Below, in pieces: positions 36,154-47,693 of a DNA stretch of 64,000 bases. The position numbers and the translations under genes are program-made. The notes under the pieces are model-generated. The model saw only the letters and a list, made by a program, of their open reading frames with translations. It was not told the origin of the DNA and did no database searches. How positions within the stretch are numbered: the first letter of the stretch is position 1; each line of letters starts with the position of its first letter. Source of the DNA: Comamonas sp. lk (GTDB lineage Bacteria > Pseudomonadota > Gammaproteobacteria > Burkholderiales > Burkholderiaceae_C); the NCBI GenBank assembly GCA_945860595.1, contig CAMAQV010000010.1:1-64000 (forward strand). The letters are read 5' to 3'.

Positions 36154-37430
36154 TGCAGGCCCTGCACGCGCGCAATCCCTTCAAACGCTGGTTCGGCCCG
36201 CGTGAAGAGCAAGGCGAAGCCTTGCCGGTGCAGCTCGGCGCACGCCGCAGCGCGTATACCCACAGCCAAGCCGGTGTAAGCCCCCAGGCGGCACCGATGC
36301 AGACGGTGGATATGGCGCTAATCTGGGTGGTCGGCATCCTCCTGACCTGGGGTCTGGTGATGGTGTACTCCGCCTCCATTGCCATGCCGGACAACCCCAA
36401 GTTCGCCGGTTATTCCCACACCCATTTCCTGAGCCGCCACATCCTGTCGATTACCGCAGCCCTGGTGGCGGCGCTGCTGGCATTCCAGGTTCCGCTGGAG
36501 AAATGGGAGCGCTGGGCGCCGGCCTTGTTTGTGGTGTCGCTGGTGCTGCTGGCCCTCGTGCTGGTGCCGGGTCTGAGCAAGGATGTCAACGGAGCCAAGC
36601 GCTGGCTCAAGCTGGGGCCCACCAATTTTCAGCCATCGGAACTGGGCAAGCTGGCCGTGCTCTTGTATGCAGCCAATTACATGGTCCGCAAGATGGACGT
36701 CAAGGAAGACTTCTTTCGCGCCGTGATGCCCATGGGGATCGCAGTGGTCGCTATGGGCGTGCTGCTGCTGTGGGAGCCTGATATGGGCGCGTTCCTGGTG
36801 ATCGCGGTAATCGCCATGGGCATCTTGTTTTTGGGTGGCGTGAATGTGCGCATGTTCGCGTCCATCGCCGCGATTTTGCTGATTGCCTTCGGCTTGATGA
36901 TTGCTCTGAGCGAGTGGCGGCGTGAGCGGATTTTTGCCTACCTGGACCCCTGGGCCGAAAAATATGCTTTGGGTAAGGGCTATCAGCTATCGCATTCGCT
37001 GATCGCCATTGGTCGGGGTGAAATTTTTGGCGTTGGCCTGGGTGGCAGCGTGGAGAAACTGCACTGGTTGCCCGAGGCACACACCGACTTTTTGTTAGCC
37101 GTGATAGGCGAGGAACTGGGTCTGGTCGGCGTGGTGGTCCTGATTGGCATGTTTCTCTGGTTGACGCGGCGCATCATGCACATCGGTCGCCGGGCGATTG
37201 CGCTGGATAGGGTGTTTGCCGGCCTGGTGGCCGAGGGTGTGGCGATCTGGATGGGCTTCCAGGCCTTCATCAACATGGGTGTGAACCTGGGCGCGCTGCC
37301 CACCAAAGGCCTGACGCTACCGCTCATGAGCTACGGCGGCTCCGCGATTTTGATCAACCTGGTTGCGCTGGCGATTGTGCTGCGGGTTGAGCATGAAAAC
37401 CGCCGCATGATGCAAGGAGGTCGCTCATGA
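36150..37430 (+). CDS. ftsW: Septal SEDS glycosyltransferase FtsW
   Basis: Peptidoglycan polymerase of the divisome, partner of FtsI. A 426-residue protein with ten predicted helices after an unusually long basic N-terminal cytoplasmic tail of about 55 residues. Signature pieces are '[18 protein letters not shown]', '[20 protein letters not shown]', '[20 protein letters not shown]', the catalytic-loop '[20 protein letters not shown]' and the C-terminal '[14 protein letters not shown]'. ATGA overlap with murD and murG. Confidence 0.95.
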   Translation: MMQALHARNPFKRWFGPREEQGEALPVQLGARRSAYTHSQAGVSPQAAPMQTVDMALIWVVGILLTWGLVMVYSASIAMPDNPKFAGYSHTHFLSRHILSITAALVAALLAFQVPLEKWERWAPALFVVSLVLLALVLVPGLSKDVNGAKRWLKLGPTNFQPSELGKLAVLLYAANYMVRKMDVKEDFFRAVMPMGIAVVAMGVLLLWEPDMGAFLVIAVIAMGILFLGGVNVRMFASIAAILLIAFGLMIALSEWRRERIFAYLDPWAEKYALGKGYQLSHSLIAIGRGEIFGVGLGGSVEKLHWLPEAHTDFLLAVIGEELGLVGVVVLIGMFLWLTRRIMHIGRRAIALDRVFAGLVAEGVAIWMGFQAFINMGVNLGALPTKGLTLPLMSYGGSAILINLVALAIVLRVEHENRRMMQGGRS

Positions 37431-38503
37431 ACGCCGCAGTCCTGCCCCACTGCGCGCTGGTGATGGCGGGTGGAACCGGGGGGCATATTTTCCCGGGGCT
37501 TGCAGTGGCGCAAGCCCTGCGCAGCGCGGGCTGGCAGGTGCGCTGGCTGGGAGCGCCTGACAGCATGGAGTCGCGCATCGTACCGCCGCGCGGCTTTGCC
37601 ATGGACCTGATCGATTTCCAAGGCGTGCGCGGAAAAGGCCGACTGGCTTTGCTGGCCGCACCCTGGCGTCTGGCGCGGGCCTGCTGGCAGAGTCTGGCGC
37701 TGCTACGCCGCCTGCGTCCGTCGGTGGTGGTGGGTTTGGGTGGCTATATCAGCCTGCCTGCCGGTTTGACCGCAGCCCTCTTGCGTATCCCGCTGGTGTT
37801 ACACGAACAAAACGCCGTCGCCGGTTTATCCAACCGTGTGCTGGCGCGGTTGGCACAGCGTGTCTTCAGCGCCTACCCCAATGCTTTGCCCGCCGCGCAC
37901 TGGGTGGGCAATCCGCTGCGCGCGGAATTTTTGCAGCAAGCCACGCCCCAGCAGCGCTTTGCCGCACGCAGCGGCCCGCTGCGCGTGCTGGTGGTGGGCG
38001 GCAGCCTGGGCGCGCGCGCGCTCAACACCGTGGTGCCCCAGGCCCTGGCCTTGATCGCGCCCGAACAGCGTCCCGTGGTCATCCACCAAAGCGGTGAAAA
38101 GCAGATTGATGAACTGCGGGCCAACTACGCTGCAGCCGGTGTTGCGGCCACACTGACGCCATTCATCGAGAACACCGCACAAGCCTTTGCCGATGCCGAT
38201 CTGGTGCTGTGCCGCGCCGGGGCCAGCACGGTGACCGAGATTGCCGCCGTCGGCGCCGCCGCCGTGTTCGTGCCCTTCCCTTTCGCCGTCGACGACCACC
38301 AGACCCATAACGCGCGCTTTTTGGTGGAAGCCGGTGGCGGCTGGCTGCTGCCCCAGCCACAGCTCACGCCTGCCTATTTGGCGCACATGCTCCAAACCCT
38401 GGACCGCAGCACCCTGCTGCAACGCGCAGTGGCCGCCAAGACCATGGAAAAAACCCAGGCGACCCAGGCCATGGCTGCCGCCTGTGAGGAGCTGGCTGCA
38501 TGA
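37427..38503 (+). CDS. murG: Lipid II synthase MurG
   Basis: Inner-leaflet GlcNAc transferase converting lipid I to lipid II, 358 residues, GT-B fold. The N-terminal G-loop is '[20 protein letters not shown]', the second '[19 protein letters not shown]' with '[18 protein letters not shown]', and the UDP-GlcNAc-binding C-terminal part is '[20 protein letters not shown]' with '[16 protein letters not shown]'. Four-base overlaps with ftsW and murC. Confidence 0.97.
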   Translation: MNAAVLPHCALVMAGGTGGHIFPGLAVAQALRSAGWQVRWLGAPDSMESRIVPPRGFAMDLIDFQGVRGKGRLALLAAPWRLARACWQSLALLRRLRPSVVVGLGGYISLPAGLTAALLRIPLVLHEQNAVAGLSNRVLARLAQRVFSAYPNALPAAHWVGNPLRAEFLQQATPQQRFAARSGPLRVLVVGGSLGARALNTVVPQALALIAPEQRPVVIHQSGEKQIDELRANYAAAGVAATLTPFIENTAQAFADADLVLCRAGASTVTEIAAVGAAAVFVPFPFAVDDHQTHNARFLVEAGGGWLLPQPQLTPAYLAHMLQTLDRSTLLQRAVAAKTMEKTQATQAMAAACEELAA

Positions 38504-39909
38504 AGCACGCGGTGCGGCACATCCACTTTGTCGGCATCGGTGGCTCAGGCATGAGCGGCATTGCCGAAGTGCTGCACAACCTGGGCTACCAGATCAGCGG
38601 CTCGGACCTCAACGACAGCGCCACGCTGCAGCGCCTGGCGGCCTTGGGCATTGCCACCTCTGTCGGGCACGCTGCGCAGCATGTCGATGGTGCCGACGCG
38701 GTAGTTACCTCCACTGCCGTGCAGAGCAGCAACCCGGAGGTGCTGCGCGCCCGGGAGATGCACATCCCCATCGTGCCGCGCGCTCTGATGCTGGCCGAGT
38801 TGATGCGTCTCAAACAAGGCATTGCAATTGCCGGCACCCACGGCAAAACCACCACGACCAGCCTGGTGGCCAGCGTGCTCGCCGCCGCAGGGTTGGACCC
38901 GACTTTTGTGATTGGCGGACGCCTGAACAGCGCCGGAGCGAATGCGCGTCTGGGCAGTGGCGATTACATCGTGGTCGAGGCGGATGAGTCCGATGCGTCC
39001 TTTCTGAACCTGCTGCCCATCATGGCGGTGGTCACCAATATCGACGCCGACCACATGGAGACCTACGGGCACGACTTCGCCCGCCTGCAAAAAGCCTTTG
39101 TGGACTTTCTGCACCGCATGCCGTTTTACGGCACCGCCATTTTGTGCACCGATGATCCGGCCGTCCGTGCCATCGTGGACGAGGTGACCTGCCCGATTAC
39201 CAGCTACGGTTTTGACCAAGGTGCGCAGGTACGCGCCACCCAGGTGCGCGCGGTGGGCGCACAAATGCACTTCACCGTGACCCGGCGCAACGGCGTGGTG
39301 CTGCCCGACCTCGACGTGGTGCTCAACCTGCCCGGTGAACACAATGTGCGCAACGCGCTCGCGGCCATTTGCGTGGCGGTAGAACTCAATGTGCCGGACG
39401 CCGCGCTGCTGCAAGCCCTGGCCGAGTTCAAGGGCGTGGGGCGGCGCTTCCAACCCTATGGCGACTGGGCGCTGCCGCAAGGCGGACAGGTTAGCGTGGT
39501 GGACGACTACGGCCACCATCCGGTGGAGATGGCCGCCACCCTGTCCGCTGCGCGCGGTGCATTTCCCGGGCGGCGGCTGGTATTGGCTTTTCAGCCGCAC
39601 CGCTACACCCGCACGCGCGACTGCTTTGATGATTTCGTGGCCGTCATCGGCCAGGCCGACGCGGTGCTACTGACCGAGGTCTATGCCGCCGGAGAAGCGC
39701 CCATCGTCGCCGCAGACGGCCGCTCACTGGCGCGCGCGCTGCGGGTCGCAGGCAAAGTAGAGCCACAGTTTGTGGCCGACATCGTGGACTTGCCCCAAGT
39801 GGCGCTGGCGAGTGCGCGCGACGGTGATGTGATTCTGTGCATGGGTGCGGGCAGCATTGGCGCTGTACCAGCCCGCTTGGTGGTTTTGTTGCAGGGAGGC
39901 CGCGCATGA
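38500..39909 (+). CDS. murC: UDP-MurNAc:L-alanine ligase MurC
   Basis: First amino-acid-adding ligase, 469 residues. The N-terminal UDP-binding stretch is '[20 protein letters not shown]', the ATP loop '[20 protein letters not shown]', followed by '[20 protein letters not shown]' and '[17 protein letters not shown]'. C-terminal '[20 protein letters not shown]' and '[16 protein letters not shown]' are also typical. ATGA overlaps on both sides. Confidence 0.97.
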   Translation: MKHAVRHIHFVGIGGSGMSGIAEVLHNLGYQISGSDLNDSATLQRLAALGIATSVGHAAQHVDGADAVVTSTAVQSSNPEVLRAREMHIPIVPRALMLAELMRLKQGIAIAGTHGKTTTTSLVASVLAAAGLDPTFVIGGRLNSAGANARLGSGDYIVVEADESDASFLNLLPIMAVVTNIDADHMETYGHDFARLQKAFVDFLHRMPFYGTAILCTDDPAVRAIVDEVTCPITSYGFDQGAQVRATQVRAVGAQMHFTVTRRNGVVLPDLDVVLNLPGEHNVRNALAAICVAVELNVPDAALLQALAEFKGVGRRFQPYGDWALPQGGQVSVVDDYGHHPVEMAATLSAARGAFPGRRLVLAFQPHRYTRTRDCFDDFVAVIGQADAVLLTEVYAAGEAPIVAADGRSLARALRVAGKVEPQFVADIVDLPQVALASARDGDVILCMGAGSIGAVPARLVVLLQGGRA

Positions 39910-40904
39910 GTGCAGCGCACGACATGGGTCGCGTGGCGGTGCTGATGGGCGGGGCATCCGCCGAGCGCGAGATTTCGCTGCTGTCCGGCCAGGGCGTGCT
40001 GGAGGCCCTGCGCTCGGTGGGTGTGGACGCACATGCCTTCGATCCGGCGCAGCGTGGTCTGCACGAACTGCGCCAGGAGGGCGTGGCGCGCTGCTTCATC
40101 GCCCTGCATGGGCGCTTTGGCGAAGACGGCACGGTACAGGGCGCGCTCGAACTGCTGGGCATCCCCTATACCGGCTCGGGCGTTATGGCCTCAGCCGTGG
40201 CGATGGACAAAGTCATGACCAAGCGCCTGTGGCTGGCACAGGGCCTGCCCACCCCGCAGTCGGTGGTGCTGGACGCGTCCGATAGCAGCCCAAGCGGGAC
40301 AGCGAGGTTGCTGCTAGCTGCCACCGCCGTTCCCGCGCAGCTGGGCCTGCCCCTGATCGTCAAGCCGCCGCGGGAAGGGTCCTCACTGGGGGTGACCAAA
40401 GTCAGCACGGCTGGAGCGCTGGAGGCAGCTGTCACCCTGTCTGCGCGCTACGACGATCAGGTGCTGTGCGAAGCCTTCATCACCGGCGAGGAAGTGACCT
40501 GCGCCGTCTTAGGCGAAGGCGCTGGCGCACAGGCGCTTCCGGTGGTGCGCATCCAAGCGCCCGACGGGGCGTACGACTACCAAAACAAGTATTTCACCGA
40601 TACGGTTTCCTACCATTGCCCCAGTGGTCTGCCCGAGCCGCAAGAGGCCGAGATCAGGTGGCTGGTGCTGGCGGCCTACCGGGCCCTGGGCTGCCGGGGC
40701 TGGGGCCGCGCCGACCTGATGCTGCGTGCCAGCGACCGCAAACCCTTTCTGCTCGAAATGAATACCTCGCCCGGCATGACCAGCCACTCGCTGGTACCCA
40801 TGGCCGCCCGCGCTGCGGGTATCGGCTACGCCGATTTGTGCGTACGCATACTGGCAGCAGCAAGCCTAGACAACCGTGTCAGTACTACGGGGCAACGGCC
40901 ATGA
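39906..40904 (+). CDS. ddl: D-alanine--D-alanine ligase
   Basis: ATP-grasp ligase making D-Ala-D-Ala for MurF, 332 residues. '[20 protein letters not shown]' and '[20 protein letters not shown]' form the N-terminal domain. '[18 protein letters not shown]' binds ATP, and '[20 protein letters not shown]' with '[16 protein letters not shown]' forms the Mg and substrate site. The true start is the ATG at 39906 overlapping the murC stop, not the track's 39837. Confidence 0.96.
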   Translation: MSAAHDMGRVAVLMGGASAEREISLLSGQGVLEALRSVGVDAHAFDPAQRGLHELRQEGVARCFIALHGRFGEDGTVQGALELLGIPYTGSGVMASAVAMDKVMTKRLWLAQGLPTPQSVVLDASDSSPSGTARLLLAATAVPAQLGLPLIVKPPREGSSLGVTKVSTAGALEAAVTLSARYDDQVLCEAFITGEEVTCAVLGEGAGAQALPVVRIQAPDGAYDYQNKYFTDTVSYHCPSGLPEPQEAEIRWLVLAAYRALGCRGWGRADLMLRASDRKPFLLEMNTSPGMTSHSLVPMAARAAGIGYADLCVRILAAASLDNRVSTTGQRP

Positions 40905-41683
40905 CCGAACCCACACCCATGGCGATGGACATCCGCCTGATGAACATGGCGGCCGCGCTGCTGCTGGGTGCTTTTGTGTTGCTCGCGCTGGTATCCGCAA
41001 CGCGCTGGGTGGCTCGGCAGGCGACCTTCGACATCCAGGGCATCAGCGTGCGCGGCGATGTGGCGCATAACAATATTCCCAGCATGCGGGCTAATGTGCT
41101 GCCGCAGGTGCGCGGAACCTTCTTCACCCTGGATCTGCCGGCGATCCGCAAAGCCTATGAATCCATGCCCTGGGTGCGCCAAGCGGTGGTGCGGCGCGAT
41201 TTCCCCAACCGCCTGCGGGTGGAACTGCAAGAACACCAGCCGGTAGCGTACTGGGGTGCGGAAGGCGATTCGCGCATGCTCAACAGCTATGGCGAAGTCT
41301 TTGACGCCAATATTGACGAGGTCGAACCCAACACGCTGCCCCGGCTTGCCGGACCTGCGGGCCTGGGCCCCCAGGTCTGGGACATGTACCAGACCTTGCT
41401 AGCACCACTGAACCGTGTTGGCATGGAATTGGTGCAGGTGGAGCTGAGTGCGCGCGGCAACTGGCGCATCGGTCTGGAGTCGGGCGCGCGGCTTGAACTC
41501 GGCAGCGGCGACCGGGCTGCCGTGCTGCAACGCACCGAGCGCTTTTTGCAAACCCTCCCCGCCGTGACGCAGCGCTACGGCCGCAATACAGGAACTCTGG
41601 AATATGCCGACCTGCGTTACGAACAAGCCTACGCCCTGCGACTGCGCGGCGTGACAACGCTGGCCCTGGCCGCGCCGAAATAA
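40901..41683 (+). CDS. ftsQ: Cell division protein FtsQ
   Basis: A 260-residue bitopic protein: an N-terminal tail, a membrane helix near residues 17-35 ([20 protein letters not shown]), then the POTRA domain ('[20 protein letters not shown]') and the beta domain ('[20 protein letters not shown]'). It recruits FtsL/FtsB to the septum. The start overlaps the ddl stop (ATGA). The track ORF starting at 40466 runs out of frame through ddl. Confidence 0.94.
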   Translation: MTEPTPMAMDIRLMNMAAALLLGAFVLLALVSATRWVARQATFDIQGISVRGDVAHNNIPSMRANVLPQVRGTFFTLDLPAIRKAYESMPWVRQAVVRRDFPNRLRVELQEHQPVAYWGAEGDSRMLNSYGEVFDANIDEVEPNTLPRLAGPAGLGPQVWDMYQTLLAPLNRVGMELVQVELSARGNWRIGLESGARLELGSGDRAAVLQRTERFLQTLPAVTQRYGRNTGTLEYADLRYEQAYALRLRGVTTLALAAPK

Positions 41684-41728
41684 CTCCCGCTCTATACCGC
41701 CCCATGACAGCACAAAGGTAACCCCCCG

Positions 41729-42958
41729 ATGGCAAAAGAATACAAAGATTTGGTCGTTGGTCTCGACATCGGCACCCATAAGGTGATGGCGGTGGTGGCC
41801 GAGGTACTGGCCAACGGTGAGCTCAAACTCGCCGGTTACGGCATCGCACCCAGCTTTGGCCTGAAGCGCGGCGTCGTTGTCAATATCGACGCCACCGTCG
41901 CCAGCATCCAGCAGGCGCTCAAAGAAGCCGAGTTAATGGCCGATTGCAAAATCACCCGCGTCTATACCGGCATCACCGGCAGCCATATTCGCGGCATCAA
42001 CTCGCCCGGCATGGTGGCCATCAAAGACCGCGAAGTCACGCAGGCTGATGTGTCGCGCGTGGTCGAGACCGCCAAGGCCATCCATATTTCCACCGACCAG
42101 CGCTTACTACTGGTGGAGCCGCAGGAATTCATCATCGACAACCAGGAAGTGCGCGAGCCCATCGGCATGAGCGGCATGCGCCTGGAAGCCAAGGTGCACA
42201 TCGTGACGGGCTCGCAAAGCGCTGCGGAAAACATCATTAAATGCGTGCGCCGCTGCGGGTTGGAAGTCGACCAGCTCATGCTCAACCCATTGGCGTCCAG
42301 CCTGTCGGTGCTCACGGCCGACGAGCGCGAGTTGGGCGTGGCACTGGTGGATATTGGGGCAGGCACCACGGATGTGGCCATCTTCACCAACGGCGCCATC
42401 CGCCACACCGCGGTGATTCCGATTGCCGGTGACCTCATCACCAGCGACATCGCCATGGCGCTGCGCACGCCAACCAAGGACGCCGAAGAAATCAAGGTCG
42501 AGGCCGGCCACGCCAAACAGGTGCTGGTCAACCCCGAAGTGCAGGTCGAAGTTCCAGGTCTGGGCGACCGCAGCCCGCGCATGCTCAGCCGCCAGGCCTT
42601 AGCCGGCGTCATCGAGCCACGCGTGGAAGAAATTTTCACGCTGGTCAACCAGGTGATGCGCGAGTCTGGCTATGAAGAGGTTCTGTCCTCCGGCGTAGTC
42701 TTGACCGGTGGCAGCTGCATCATGCCCGGCATGGTCGAGCTTGGTGAAGACATCTTCTTGAAGCCGGTGCGCCGAGGCCTGCCGCAATACCGGGGCTCGC
42801 TGGCCGACCTGATTGCGCAGCCGCGCGCCTCTACCGCCATGGGCCTGCTCGAAGAGGCCCGTATTGCCCGCATACGCGGCATCAAGGTGTCGCAAAAAAA
42901 TGGCTCGGTCAAGAGCGCATTTGCACAACTCAAAGATTTTTTCGCCGGTACTTTTTAA
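41729..42958 (+). CDS. ftsA: Cell division protein FtsA
   Basis: Actin-like ATPase tethering FtsZ to the membrane, 409 residues. 'LVVGLDIGTHKVMAVVAEVL' is phosphate loop 1, with the 1C domain around 'IDATVASIQQALKEAELMAD', then 'VALVDIGAGTTDVAIFTNGA' and 'VVLTGGSCIMPGMVELGEDI'. The C-terminal 'SAFAQLKDFFAGTF' is the amphipathic membrane-targeting helix. A weak AAAGG lies before the ATG, 45 bp after ftsQ. Confidence 0.97.
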   Translation: MAKEYKDLVVGLDIGTHKVMAVVAEVLANGELKLAGYGIAPSFGLKRGVVVNIDATVASIQQALKEAELMADCKITRVYTGITGSHIRGINSPGMVAIKDREVTQADVSRVVETAKAIHISTDQRLLLVEPQEFIIDNQEVREPIGMSGMRLEAKVHIVTGSQSAAENIIKCVRRCGLEVDQLMLNPLASSLSVLTADERELGVALVDIGAGTTDVAIFTNGAIRHTAVIPIAGDLITSDIAMALRTPTKDAEEIKVEAGHAKQVLVNPEVQVEVPGLGDRSPRMLSRQALAGVIEPRVEEIFTLVNQVMRESGYEEVLSSGVVLTGGSCIMPGMVELGEDIFLKPVRRGLPQYRGSLADLIAQPRASTAMGLLEEARIARIRGIKVSQKNGSVKSAFAQLKDFFAGTF

Positions 42959-43030
42959 TTTCTCTCTACTTTTTTCTTACTTTTTTACCCCGCCACCATG
43001 TCCTACTCAGACCACAACCAGGAGCCATCC

Positions 43031-44275
<1,245 letters not shown>

Positions 44276-44339
44276 TGCCGTCCCCGCGCATGCCCCTGGA
44301 GGCGGGTCTGCATGGGGCGGGCCTGCACAGGGTGGCTAC

Positions 44340-44345
44340 TAAAAT
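44340..44345 (+). promoter_or_regulatory. -10 box of lpxC, likely leaderless start
   Basis: TAAAAT, then CGACGC and the lpxC ATG (6-nt gap). No Shine-Dalgarno is present, so lpxC seems to have its own promoter after ftsZ. Confidence 0.5.
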
Positions 44346-44351
44346 CGACGC

Positions 44352-45275
44352 ATGATCAAACAGCGTACCTTAAAGTCGCTCACCCGTGCGGTGGGAGTCG
44401 GTCTGCACAGTGGGCAGCGGGTGGAATTGACCTTGCGCCCGGCTGCACCAGACACCGGCATCGTCTTTCGCCGCGTTGACCTGGCACAGGCCCCCGACAT
44501 CCGCGTATCGCCGCAGGCGGTCACCGAAACCCGGCTGGCCTCCACCTTGTCTGCGGGCAGCGCCAAAGTGCAAACGGTGGAGCACCTGATGTCGGCCTGC
44601 GCCGGGCTTGGGGTGGACAACATGTATGTGGACATCACCGCCGAAGAAGTGCCGATCCTGGATGGTTCGGCGGCCTCCTTTGTATTCCTGCTGCAAAACG
44701 CAGGCATCGTGATGCAAAACGCCGCGCGCCGGTTCATGCGGATTACCAGCCCGGTCGAAGTCCGCGAGGGTACCGGCGCCGCATCCAAATGGGCCCGGCT
44801 ACTGCCCTACAACGGCTACAAACTCGGTTTCGAGATTGATTTCAACCACCCCGCGGTCGACTCCACCGGCCAGCGCGTTGAATTCGACCTCGGCTCGGGA
44901 AATTACGCCAAGGACATTGCCCGTGCCCGCACTTTCGGATTCACCAAAGATGTGGAAATGATGCGCGCCAACGGTCTGGCCATGGGCGGCGGCATGGACA
45001 ACGCCATCGTGCTGGACGATTACAAAGTGCTCAACGCAGGCGGCCTGCGCTACGACGACGAATTCGTCAAACACAAAATCCTCGACGCCATGGGTGATCT
45101 GTACCTGCTGGGTCATCCGCTGCTGGCGCATTACGAAGCGCGCCGATCAGGACACGCGCTGAACAACCAGCTCCTGCGCGCACTGCTGGCACAACCGCAG
45201 TGCTGGGAGCTGGTCAGCTTTGAGGACACCCGCGAAGCCCCGCGCGGCTTTGCGCAGTTGGCACCCGCCTGGTAG
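44352..45275 (+). CDS. lpxC: UDP-3-O-acyl-GlcNAc deacetylase LpxC
   Basis: Committed step of lipid A synthesis, zinc-dependent, 307 residues. '[20 protein letters not shown]' is the start region. Zinc ligands are His in '[18 protein letters not shown]' and His/Asp in '[18 protein letters not shown]'. '[17 protein letters not shown]' and the catalytic-His region '[20 protein letters not shown]' are present. Last gene of the dcw block, as in E. coli. Confidence 0.97.
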   Translation: MIKQRTLKSLTRAVGVGLHSGQRVELTLRPAAPDTGIVFRRVDLAQAPDIRVSPQAVTETRLASTLSAGSAKVQTVEHLMSACAGLGVDNMYVDITAEEVPILDGSAASFVFLLQNAGIVMQNAARRFMRITSPVEVREGTGAASKWARLLPYNGYKLGFEIDFNHPAVDSTGQRVEFDLGSGNYAKDIARARTFGFTKDVEMMRANGLAMGGGMDNAIVLDDYKVLNAGGLRYDDEFVKHKILDAMGDLYLLGHPLLAHYEARRSGHALNNQLLRALLAQPQCWELVSFEDTREAPRGFAQLAPAW

Positions 45276-45297
45276 GCACCCCGCCGCCTGCGCGACC

Positions 45298-45474
45298 ATG
45301 CTGCTGTTTCGTGCCCTGTTGTTTCTGATGCTGGTAGGTGCGGGTGTGTGCTTCGCCTTCTTTATTGCGACCAACAACCTGCGCTTCCGGCGCTGGGGCA
45401 TGCAGCTCCTGCAATACACACTACTCACCGCGTTGGTGTTTTTCGGGATTTTGATTCTGAGCCGCATCCTGTAG
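45298..45474 (+). CDS. Small hypothetical membrane protein
   Basis: 58 residues with two predicted membrane helices: 'LLFRALLFLMLVGAGVCFAF' and 'LLQYTLLTALVFFGILILS', joined by a basic turn (NNLRFRRWGMQ). ATG 22 bp after lpxC, same strand, so probably co-transcribed. Codon use looks like that of its neighbours. No family recognised. Confidence 0.65.
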   Translation: MLLFRALLFLMLVGAGVCFAFFIATNNLRFRRWGMQLLQYTLLTALVFFGILILSRIL

Positions 45475-45494
45475 CGGCAGTGCAGGCGTCCGGC

Positions 45495-46058
45495 TCAGCG
45501 GCTGCGCCCGCGTTTGTAGCTGCTGGTACGGGCGACGCCGGACTGGGGTTCTGCGGCGGCGCTGGCTGCAGTCAGCAGCCGCATGGCGCGACCGGCGTGG
45601 GCGTGGGTGATCGCTAGGCCCAAAGCATCCGCGGCATCCGGCCCGGGTAAACCCGGCAATTCCAGCAAGCGTCGCACCATGTCCTGAATTTGTGATTTGG
45701 CCGCGCGCCCGTATCCGACCACGGCCTGCTTCATTTGTAAGGCGGTGTATTCCGCCACCGGCAGTTGCGCCTGAACCAGCGCCGCAATCAAGGCTCCGCG
45801 CGCCTGCCCGAGCAGCAAAGTCGACTGCGGATTGACGTTGACAAACACAATCTCTACGGCGGCGCAGTCAGGCTGGTAGGTCCGAACCACTTCCGCCACT
45901 CCCTGAAACAGGACCTGCAAACGCGCCGGCAAGGCGCGCGTGGCAAGGTGCCCGGTGGTGATGGTGCCGCTGGCCACATAACGCAACTGGCCCGCCTCTG
46001 CATCGAGCACGCCGAAGCCGCAGGTTCGCAAGCCGGGGTCTATGCCAAGAATGCGCAT
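45495..46058 (-). CDS. ruvC: Holliday junction endonuclease RuvC
   Basis: Resolves Holliday junctions, 187 residues. The catalytic acids are Asp7 in '[19 protein letters not shown]', Glu in '[20 protein letters not shown]' and Asp in '[18 protein letters not shown]'. The basic C-terminus is slightly longer than usual ([11 protein letters not shown]). ruvA and ruvB are not nearby. Convergent with the small membrane protein, 20 bp away. Confidence 0.96.
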   Translation of the reverse strand: MRILGIDPGLRTCGFGVLDAEAGQLRYVASGTITTGHLATRALPARLQVLFQGVAEVVRTYQPDCAAVEIVFVNVNPQSTLLLGQARGALIAALVQAQLPVAEYTALQMKQAVVGYGRAAKSQIQDMVRRLLELPGLPGPDAADALGLAITHAHAGRAMRLLTAASAAAEPQSGVARTSSYKRGRSR

Positions 46059-46087
46059 GGATGCTTCATCGGTATTTCATGGGTGGT

Positions 46088-46822
46088 TCAGGGCAATTGC
46101 GCATCTGACATGCGGCCCTGGATCAGGGCGCTGCGGTTGGCAAGGTACTCGGAGCCGGGGACTTTTTCGAAAAACTTGGGCCGCGGCAGCATCACGGCCA
46201 GTCGCGCTGCCTCGGCGGACGTGAGTTGTGCTGCGTCTTTGCGGAAATAGCGCCGCGCCGCAGCCTGCGCACCAAAGACACCGTCGCCCCACTCTACGTT
46301 GTTGAGGTAGATCTCCAGAATCCGCTCCTTGCTCAAAAGCGCCTCCAACAGCAGGGTGATGATCAGTTCCTGCGATTTGCGCACGATGGTGCGCTCGCCA
46401 CTCAAAAAAAGGTTTTTGGCCAGTTGCTGCGTGATGGTGGAGCCGCCAACAATCTTCGGGGCTTTGACGGGGCGGCCCTTGGCGGCGGCGCTGCGCGCCT
46501 CGGCGCGTGCCTCAGCCTTGGCATTTTTATGCCATGCGGCGTTGATCGCGCCCCAGTCCACGCCGCCATGCGTGGCAAAGCCATCATCCTCGGAGGCCAG
46601 CACGGCGCTCTTGAGCGCGCGGCTGATCTGCCCGTAGGGAGCCCAATCCTGCTGCCAATGGCTGCGCTCCGGCGCGGTGCTGATGCGCCACAGCTCGGAA
46701 CGCTCGAAGGCGGTGGACTGCGGATCGACGTACGCCATGGCGGCAATCCGCAGGGCAAAGTAGAGCTGCAGACCCAGCACCGCCAATGCCAGCAACAGCA
46801 GTCCGCGTGCGATCGACTGCAT
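46088..46822 (-). CDS. mtgA: Monofunctional peptidoglycan glycosyltransferase MtgA
   Basis: A GT51 lipid II polymerase with one N-terminal membrane anchor (LLLLALAVLGLQLYFALRI), 244 residues. Catalytic Glu lies in 'AVLASEDDGFATHGGVDWGA', the second motif is 'KIVGGSTITQQLAKNLFLSG', followed by 'RTIVRKSQELIITLLLEALL' and 'ERILEIYLNNVEWGDGVFGA'. Lies 2 bp after the TonB-like gene. Confidence 0.95.
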   Translation of the reverse strand: MQSIARGLLLLALAVLGLQLYFALRIAAMAYVDPQSTAFERSELWRISTAPERSHWQQDWAPYGQISRALKSAVLASEDDGFATHGGVDWGAINAAWHKNAKAEARAEARSAAAKGRPVKAPKIVGGSTITQQLAKNLFLSGERTIVRKSQELIITLLLEALLSKERILEIYLNNVEWGDGVFGAQAAARRYFRKDAAQLTSAEAARLAVMLPRPKFFEKVPGSEYLANRSALIQGRMSDAQLP

Positions 46823-46824
46823 CG

Positions 46825-47685
46825 TCAGTCCACCAAGGCCTCGGTGCCGGTCTCGGTATGGACAAACCGAAAGCGGGCGACGAATACCAACTGGTCAGCG
46901 GTCGCCCGGATGGCGGGACTGAAGGCGCGGAAGGGCGCTGCACGGTGCACGATGAGATCAGCGTGGCTGTCCAGCACGGCATCACCCGAGGACTGTGCCA
47001 CAGAGGTCGACACCACCCGGCCCGCTGCGTCGACCGTGATCACCATGGTCAGTTCACCGAAGAGCTTTTCCCCATCTCGCTCGGGAAAATCCCGCGTCCC
47101 TCTTTTCTCCACAGCATGGCGCATCTCACTGAAATAGGCCGCAAAAACCGCCTCACGGGTGGTGGGGCTGAAAAATCGTTTGCGCGGGCGGGCGTTTTCG
47201 ACTGCAACGTCGTTTTCCAAAGCCGCAATTTGTTGAATCAAACGCCGCTGCCGTTCGTCCTGTTGTTCCGCCACGCTGGGATCGACGGCGCGCTGCGCGT
47301 TTCTCTGTATCGCGGCCAATTGATCGCGCACCTGGGTCAACAAAATATTCTGCTCTTGACGCAGGGCCTCGACCGATCCGGCTGCAGGCTGATTCTGGAA
47401 CTCCAGGCCGGGTGCTGCAGCCTCTATCAGCAGCGCATTTTTCGCATACCCGTCGCGGGCGTTTCCGCCGCCCTCCATCGCGGTTTGGGCCAACAAGGGG
47501 CTCTTGACAGCCTTGGACTGCCCCGGCGCATTGAGCAGTATCAGCTCCAGCGCGGGGGGCTCAAACACCCGGTCCAAGGCGCGGGGGGCAACAAAGTGCA
47601 CCGTCATCACAGCCGCGTGCAGAACCACCGAAGCCGCAACAGCCTTGTGAATAGTCGGAATCGCGGACGCGCTGCGAAACACCAT
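46825..47685 (-). CDS. TonB-family protein
   Basis: A 286-residue protein: a cytoplasmic N-terminus, an anchor helix (HKAVAASVVLHAAVMTVHFV), a coiled-coil and Gln-rich periplasmic stretch ('RLIQQIAALENDVAVENARP') and a C-terminal TonB-like domain ('GELTMVITVDAAGRVVSTSV', 'VFVARFRFVHTET'). It lacks the Pro-Lys/Pro-Glu rod of classic TonB, and no exbBD genes are near, so an energy-transducing role is unproven. The ATG at 47685 is used. The TTG at 47697 overlaps the rnr stop (TTGA) and is equally possible. Confidence 0.78.
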   Translation of the reverse strand: MVFRSASAIPTIHKAVAASVVLHAAVMTVHFVAPRALDRVFEPPALELILLNAPGQSKAVKSPLLAQTAMEGGGNARDGYAKNALLIEAAAPGLEFQNQPAAGSVEALRQEQNILLTQVRDQLAAIQRNAQRAVDPSVAEQQDERQRRLIQQIAALENDVAVENARPRKRFFSPTTREAVFAAYFSEMRHAVEKRGTRDFPERDGEKLFGELTMVITVDAAGRVVSTSVAQSSGDAVLDSHADLIVHRAAPFRAFSPAIRATADQLVFVARFRFVHTETGTEALVD

Positions 47686-47693
47686 CGATGCTG

